Below, one piece after another: positions 52,329 through 56,342 of a stretch of 56,342 nucleotides of DNA. Source of the stretch: Rhodospirillaceae bacterium (GTDB lineage: Bacteria; Pseudomonadota; Alphaproteobacteria; SHVZ01); assembly GCA_016792585.1 (NCBI GenBank), contig JAEULB010000147.1, forward strand, positions 1 to 56,342. Reading direction: 5' to 3'. Every line of letters begins with the position of its first letter. Position 1 is the first letter of the stretch. The translations under genes were made by a program, and so were the position numbers. A model generated the notes under the pieces. That model saw only the letters and a list, made by a program, of their open reading frames with translations, made no database searches and was not told the origin of the DNA.

Positions 52329-52357
52329 TTGACAAGCGCGCGCCCGGATGGCGCAAT
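52329..52357 (+). promoter_or_regulatory. Possible promoter for the DppABC-type genes
   Basis: TTGACA (52329-52334) is a perfect -35 hexamer. Seventeen bases downstream is CGCAAT (52352-52357), a weak -10 match. It lies in the 116-base gap before the binding-protein start at 52388, which has its own AAGGAG site at 52376-52381. Confidence 0.35.
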
Positions 52358-52387
52358 CCGTCGCATCTTCCCCGCAAGGAGTCGACG

Positions 52388-53992
52388 ATGGCGAGCCGTT
52401 CCCGCGTGACGCGTCGTACCGTGATCAAGGGCGCGCTCGGCGCCGCCGGATCGAGCTTCATCCCCGGCGCCGCCTTCGCTCAAGGCAAGCGCGGCGGCGT
52501 GCTGATGGTCGCCGCCGACAGCGAGGCCACCAACTGGAACGGCGCGATCGCTGCCAGCAACGGCGTCTTCTTTGTCACCAGCAAGGTGCTGGAGCCGCTC
52601 GCTGACCAGATCTCCGGCGGCAGCGGCCTGAAGCCGGTGCTGGCGACCTCCTGGACGCCGGCTGCTGACGGCCGCAGCATCACCTTCCAGATCCGCCAGG
52701 GCGTGAAGTGGCATGACGGCAAGGACTTCTCCTCGGCCGACGTCGCCTTCTCGGCGATGGAGGTGTGGAAGAAGCTGCAGAACTTCGGCCGCGTCGTCTT
52801 CAAGGACCTTGAGGCGGTCGAGACGCCGAACCCGCAGACGGCGGTCTTCAAGTTCTCGAAGCCGATCCCGAGCCAGCTGATCCTGAACGCGCTGCCGGCG
52901 CTCTCGACGGTCATTCCCAAGCACCTCTATGAAGGAACCGAGATCGCCCAGAACCCGGCGAACCAGAAGCCGGTCGGCACCGGCCCCTTCACCTTCGCCG
53001 AGCAGAAGCGCGGCGAGTTCATCCGGCTCGAGCGCAATCCCAACTACTGGTCGCAGAACCAGCCGATGGTCGACCGCATCCTCTATCGCGTGATGGCCGA
53101 CAAGGGCGCCACCGCCGCGGCGCACGAGTCCGGCGACCTGCACCTCTCCTGCTTCAGCGCCGTCTCGACCGCGGACGCGGTGCGCCTCTCCAAGGTCAAG
53201 GGCCTCTCGGTCTCGACCAAGGGCTACGAGGGCATCCTCTACACCTGCACAGTCGAGGTGAACCACAAGCGGAAGGAGCTCGCCGACGTCCGCGTCCGCC
53301 GGGCCATCCGGCACGCGATCGATCCCAAGTTCCTGCTCGACACCGTGTTCCAGGGCTTCGGCGCGATCGCGACCGGCCCGATCCCGGCCAGCGGCGCGCC
53401 GTTCTACACGACCGACGTCGCGCAATACCCGTTCGACCCGGCCAAGGCCGAGGCGCTGCTCGACGAAGCCGGCTACAAGAAGGGATCGGACGGCAACCGC
53501 TTCGCGCTCAAGATCCTGCCGGCACCGTTCTTCGAGCAGACCAGGCTCACCGGCGACTATCTGCGCCAGGCGCTGCGGCGCATCGGTATCGACGCGCAGA
53601 TCGAGACCAACGACGCGCCCGGCCACATCGCCAAGGTCTACAAGGATCACGCCTACGATCTCGCGATCGCGGCGCTGGTCTACCGCAACGACCCGGCGAT
53701 CTCGACCACGGTGCTGTATCGCTCGGGTACGCCGGCGGGCGTTCCCTTCGCCAACCAGTACAGCTATGTCGACGCCGACATGGACAAGCTGATCGACCAG
53801 GCGGCGAGCGAGATCAATGCGGATGAACGGACCAAGCTCTACGTCGCCTTCCAGAAGAAGGTGATGACCGACCTGCCGATCATCCCGCTGATCGATTTCC
53901 CGTTCCTGTCGGTGGTCTCGGACAAGGTCGTCAATCACCACAACACGCCGCGCTGGCCCTGCTCCTCCTGGGCGGATGTCAGCCTCGCCTAA
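52388..53992 (+). CDS. Family-5 (DppA/OppA-type) ABC transporter binding protein with Tat signal
   Basis: A 534-residue exported protein. The N-terminus has the twin-arginine motif TRRTVIKG followed by a weakly hydrophobic stretch ending AAFA-Q near residue 31, so it is likely folded before export by Tat. The mature part shows the family segments LATSWTPAADGRSITFQIRQGVKWHDGKDF and PVGTGPFTF. Substrates of the family include di- and oligopeptides and glycosides. The AAGGAG ribosome site lies six bases upstream of the ATG. It overlaps the permease gene downstream by 17 bases. Confidence 0.93.
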   Translation: MASRSRVTRRTVIKGALGAAGSSFIPGAAFAQGKRGGVLMVAADSEATNWNGAIAASNGVFFVTSKVLEPLADQISGGSGLKPVLATSWTPAADGRSITFQIRQGVKWHDGKDFSSADVAFSAMEVWKKLQNFGRVVFKDLEAVETPNPQTAVFKFSKPIPSQLILNALPALSTVIPKHLYEGTEIAQNPANQKPVGTGPFTFAEQKRGEFIRLERNPNYWSQNQPMVDRILYRVMADKGATAAAHESGDLHLSCFSAVSTADAVRLSKVKGLSVSTKGYEGILYTCTVEVNHKRKELADVRVRRAIRHAIDPKFLLDTVFQGFGAIATGPIPASGAPFYTTDVAQYPFDPAKAEALLDEAGYKKGSDGNRFALKILPAPFFEQTRLTGDYLRQALRRIGIDAQIETNDAPGHIAKVYKDHAYDLAIAALVYRNDPAISTTVLYRSGTPAGVPFANQYSYVDADMDKLIDQAASEINADERTKLYVAFQKKVMTDLPIIPLIDFPFLSVVSDKVVNHHNTPRWPCSSWADVSLA

Positions 53993-54998
53993 GGGGGAGG
54001 GGCGCGCGGCGGACTATTTCGCCGGCCGCGCGCTCGTCCTCGTCCGCCGAAGGCTCGCGCAGGCGCTGCCAGTCATCGTTCTGATCCTGGTCGGCAACTT
54101 CCTGCTGCTGAAGCTGGCGCCGGGCGACGCGGTCGACGCCTACATCGCGACCATCGGCGGCGGCGATGCCGGCGTGATCGCGCGCCTGCGTGCCGAATAC
54201 GGGCTCGACCAGCCGGCGATCGTCCAGCTCGGGCTCTACCTGTGGAAGGCGATCCGCCTCGATCTCGGCCAGGCGGTCCTTTACGGCCAGCCGGTGCTGA
54301 CGCTGATCCTGGAGCGCCTGCCCAACACGCTCCTGCTCATGGCGAGCTCGGTCAGCCTCGCGTTCGGACTCGGCGTCCTGCTGGGCGTTGCCGCCGCCCG
54401 CCGGGTCGGCCGGCCGGAAGACACGGCGATCATCACGCTCGGACTCGTCGTCTATGCGACGCCCGGCTTCTGGCTCGGCCTGATGCTGATCGTGATCTTC
54501 TCGGTCAAGCTCGCCTGGCTGCCGCTGGCCGGCATCGAGACGCTGGCCTCCACGCTGACCGGCTGGGAGCGCGTGCTCGACATCGCGCGCCACCTCGTGC
54601 TGCCGACGGTCTCGCTGGCGCTGATCTACGTCGCGATCTACATGCGACTCATGCGTGCCGGCATGCTCGAGGTCTACGGCCTCGACTTCGTCCGCACCGC
54701 CAAGGCCAAGGGGCTGACCGACGACCGCATCGCCTGGCGCCACGTGCTGCCGAACGCGATCCTGCCGATGGTGACGATGCTGGGCCTGCAGTTCGGCACC
54801 TTGCTGGGCGGCAGCGTCGTGATCGAGAGCGTGTTCTCGATCCCCGGCATCGGCCGGCTCGCCTTCGAGTCCGTGGTCAACCGCGACCTCAACACGCTGC
54901 TCGGCATCGTCTTCATGAGCGCGCTCCTGGTGATCACGGTCAACCTGATCGTCGACCTTCTCTACGCCCAGCTCGATCCGAGGATCGAGAGCGCATGA
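53976..54998 (+). CDS. DppB/OppB-type ABC transporter permease
   Basis: A 340-residue inner-membrane protein with about six membrane segments. The marker after the first segment is [16 protein letters not shown], and the EAA-loop region reads [31 protein letters not shown], as in Dpp[29 protein letters not shown] is also diagnostic. I chose the ATG at 53976, inside the end of the binding-protein gene, because no later in-frame start precedes the first membrane helix. It overlaps the DppC-type gene by four bases. Confidence 0.93.
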   Translation: MSASPKGEGRAADYFAGRALVLVRRRLAQALPVIVLILVGNFLLLKLAPGDAVDAYIATIGGGDAGVIARLRAEYGLDQPAIVQLGLYLWKAIRLDLGQAVLYGQPVLTLILERLPNTLLLMASSVSLAFGLGVLLGVAAARRVGRPEDTAIITLGLVVYATPGFWLGLMLIVIFSVKLAWLPLAGIETLASTLTGWERVLDIARHLVLPTVSLALIYVAIYMRLMRAGMLEVYGLDFVRTAKAKGLTDDRIAWRHVLPNAILPMVTMLGLQFGTLLGGSVVIESVFSIPGIGRLAFESVVNRDLNTLLGIVFMSALLVITVNLIVDLLYAQLDPRIESA

Positions 54999-55834
54999 TG
55001 CATCGCGGCTTCGCCGAACGGTTCAAGACCAACCGCGGTGGGATCGCGGGGCTCGTCATCCTCGGGCTGGTGATCCTGGTCGCGGCCGCGGCTCCCCTGC
55101 TGTTTCCCGGAGATCCGCTCGATATCGTCGGCCGTCCGCTGACCGAGCCGTTCGAGGACTGGCGCTTCCCGCTCGGAACCGACCGGCTCGGCCGCGATAT
55201 CCTGTCGGGCCTCGCTCATGGCGCGCGCGCCTCGCTGTTCGTGGGCCTGGTCGCGGCGCTGGGCGCGATCCTGATCGGCATCCTGATCGGCTCGGTCGCC
55301 GGGTATTTCGGCGGCTGGATCGACGAGTCCCTGATGCGGCTGACGGAGACCTTCCAGACGGTGCCGGCCTTCATCCTGGCGCTGGCCCTGATCGCGGTAA
55401 TGGGGCCCGGTGTCGTCTCGATCGCGATCGCGATCGCGCTGGTCTCCTGGACCGGCCCGGCCCGCATCACCCGGGCCGAGTTCCTGACCCTGAAGCAGCG
55501 CGAGTTCGTCGCCGCGTCGAGGGTTCTCGGCCAGGGCGACAGTCACATCATCTTCCAGGACATCCTGCCCAACGCGCTGGCGCCGATCATCGTGCTCGGC
55601 AGCGTGATCGTCGCCTCCGCGATCCTGATCGAGTCGGCCCTCTCGTATCTCGGCCTGGGCGACCCCAACCGCGCGACCTGGGGCCAGATGATCGCCAGCG
55701 GCCGCTCCGTCTTCCGCTCGGCCTGGTATGTCTCGGCCATTCCCGGGTTCGCGATCCTGCTGACGGTCCTGGCGGTCAGCCTGGTCGGCGAAGGCCTGAC
55801 CGACGCCGCAAATCCGCGCACCGGAAGGCGCTAA
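54995..55834 (+). CDS. DppC/OppC-type ABC transporter permease
   Basis: A 279-residue inner-membrane protein. It begins with the soluble leader [19 protein letters not shown]; the class marker [27 protein letters not shown] follows near residue 65, and the EAA-loop [30 protein letters not shown] near 170 contacts an ATPase. It ends the operon: neither a DppD- nor a DppF-type ATPase gene follows within the window, and uvrA comes next. The start ATG overlaps the DppB-type stop as ATGA; a second ATG directly follows. Confidence 0.93.
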   Translation: MMHRGFAERFKTNRGGIAGLVILGLVILVAAAAPLLFPGDPLDIVGRPLTEPFEDWRFPLGTDRLGRDILSGLAHGARASLFVGLVAALGAILIGILIGSVAGYFGGWIDESLMRLTETFQTVPAFILALALIAVMGPGVVSIAIAIALVSWTGPARITRAEFLTLKQREFVAASRVLGQGDSHIIFQDILPNALAPIIVLGSVIVASAILIESALSYLGLGDPNRATWGQMIASGRSVFRSAWYVSAIPGFAILLTVLAVSLVGEGLTDAANPRTGRR

Positions 55835-55845
55835 TCCCCATATAT

Positions 55846-55861
55846 GCTGCGCCGCCGCAGC
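55846..55861 (+). terminator. Short hairpin after the DppC-type gene
   Basis: GCTGCG (55846-55851) pairs with CGCAGC (55856-55861) around CCGC, 12 bases after the DppC-type stop. The stem is short and has no T run, so it is a weak terminator candidate. Confidence 0.3.
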
Positions 55862-55870
55862 CGCGGTTGC

Positions 55871-55885
55871 GTTCTCAATATGTTC
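55871..55885 (+). promoter_or_regulatory. LexA-type SOS box upstream of uvrA
   Basis: GTTC (55871-55874), seven bases (TCAATAT), then GTTC (55882-55885) reproduce exactly the alphaproteobacterial LexA operator GTTC-N7-GTTC. It ends 17 bases before the uvrA ATG, where it would overlap the promoter. CAATAT inside it could be the -10 element. Confidence 0.85.
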
Positions 55886-55902
55886 TTGCTATGGGATCGT
55901 GC

Positions 55903-56342
55903 ATGTCTGCCCACCTCCGTATCCGCGGTGCCCGCGAACACAACCTCAAGAACATCGACGTCGACCTGCCCCGGAACGAGCTGGTGGTGATCACCGGCCT
56001 GTCCGGTTCCGGCAAGTCGTCGCTCGCCTTCGACACGATCTATGCCGAGGGCCAGCGCCGTTACGTCGAGAGCCTGTCGGCCTATGCGCGCCAGTTCCTG
56101 GAACTGATGGGCAAGCCCGACGTCGACCTGATCGAGGGCCTGTCGCCGGCGATCTCGATCGAGCAGAAGACGACGTCCAAGAATCCGCGCTCGACCGTCG
56201 GCACGGTGACGGAGATCCACGATTACCTCCGCCTGCTCTATGCCCGCGTCGGCATCCCCTACTCGCCCGCGACCGGCCTTCCCATGGAAAGCCTGTCGGT
56301 CAGCGAGATGGCAGACGTCGTGATGGAACTGCCCGAAGGCAC
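55903..56342 (+). CDS. uvrA: Excinuclease ABC subunit A, N-terminal part (runs off the window)
   Basis: The first 146 residues of UvrA, the damage-recognition ATPase of nucleotide excision repair. The start [20 protein letters not shown] is diagnostic; Walker A is [14 protein letters not shown] near residue 32, followed by [20 protein letters not shown] and the UvrB-contact region [27 protein letters not shown]. The ATG at 55903 gives the usual N-terminus; an in-frame ATG at 55891 would add four residues. An SOS box lies just upstream, so DNA-damage induction through LexA is expected. The gene continues past 56342. Confidence 0.97.
   Translation, partial: MSAHLRIRGAREHNLKNIDVDLPRNELVVITGLSGSGKSSLAFDTIYAEGQRRYVESLSAYARQFLELMGKPDVDLIEGLSPAISIEQKTTSKNPRSTVGTVTEIHDYLRLLYARVGIPYSPATGLPMESLSVSEMADVVMELPEG

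Noticed and set aside
52085..53941. A 618-codon minus-strand frame
   Set aside because: It is antisense to the PIG-L and Tat-signal binding-protein genes and has no recognisable motif.
1..56342. CRISPR arrays, tRNA or rRNA genes, insertion sequences, prophage genes
   Set aside because: No spaced direct repeats, cloverleaf segments, transposase motifs or phage genes were seen on either strand while reading by eye.

Overview
The window is a gene-dense, high-GC (roughly two-thirds G+C by eye) stretch of an alphaproteobacterial chromosome. Three things point to that class. The nitrogen-regulation genes run dusB/nifR3-ntrB-ntrC. An SOS box of the alphaproteobacterial form GTTC-N7-GTTC sits just upstream of uvrA. 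The transport complement is heavy and heterotroph-like, with five sets of ABC genes for organic solutes or metals. Gene content and style fit Rhodospirillales or Hyphomicrobiales, but the sequence alone does not fix a genus. I saw no IS element, phage gene, CRISPR array, tRNA or rRNA, and no gene-free gap above 200 bases.

Layout. 1-6342: the end of an aspartoacylase-type hydrolase, an AbrB-type membrane protein, a small membrane protein, a TPR/O-GlcNAc-transferase-type protein glycosyltransferase and a prolyl oligopeptidase-family peptidase. 6458-10594: a complete FbpABC-type uptake operon (binding protein, fused double permease, ATPase). 10591-14785: an SsuABC-type transporter on the minus strand, interrupted by a plus-strand Gfo/Idh/MocA oxidoreductase and followed by a 2H phosphodiesterase. 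14860-16542: an acyl-CoA synthetase. 16548-26685: nine tightly packed minus-strand genes that look like one catabolic operon, comprising a homodimeric pyruvate-dehydrogenase-E1-like enzyme, alanine dehydrogenase, a four-gene PotFGHI-type transporter, an alpha/beta hydrolase, a short-chain dehydrogenase and a secreted hydrolase. 26878-27875: a two-gene signalling module whose receiver has Glu in place of the phosphorylatable Asp and whose Hpt-like partner has Leu in place of His. 27895-35137: an Atm1-type ABC exporter, an EamA permease, ntrC-ntrB-dusB and a CcsA/YpjD-like cytochrome assembly protein. 35214-43672: a DMGDH-like FAD/GcvT oxidase, a 2-hydroxyacid dehydrogenase, a cystathionine-synthase-family enzyme, hutU-hutH and a histidine phosphatase. 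43677-49854: periplasmic CpdB, a lone family-5 binding protein, a CgeB-like protein and an atypical ArgH-family lyase. 49944-55834: a composite PIG-L deacetylase followed by DppABC-type genes without their ATPases. 55903-end: the start of uvrA.

How the genes work together. Most of the window imports and breaks down nitrogen-containing organics: alanine, histidine, N-methyl amines, peptide-like solutes and an unknown substrate of the Pot-type system. The general nitrogen regulators NtrB/NtrC sit in the middle. The two points most worth following are the degenerate receiver/Hpt pair (26878-27875) and the nine-gene alanine dehydrogenase/E1-like/Pot-transporter/hydrolase operon (16548-26685). Smaller items are the SOS box before uvrA, a hairpin covering the likely ribosome-binding site of dusB, a strong convergent terminator at 47379-47415, and four convergent gene pairs that share a single CTAG as both stop codons.
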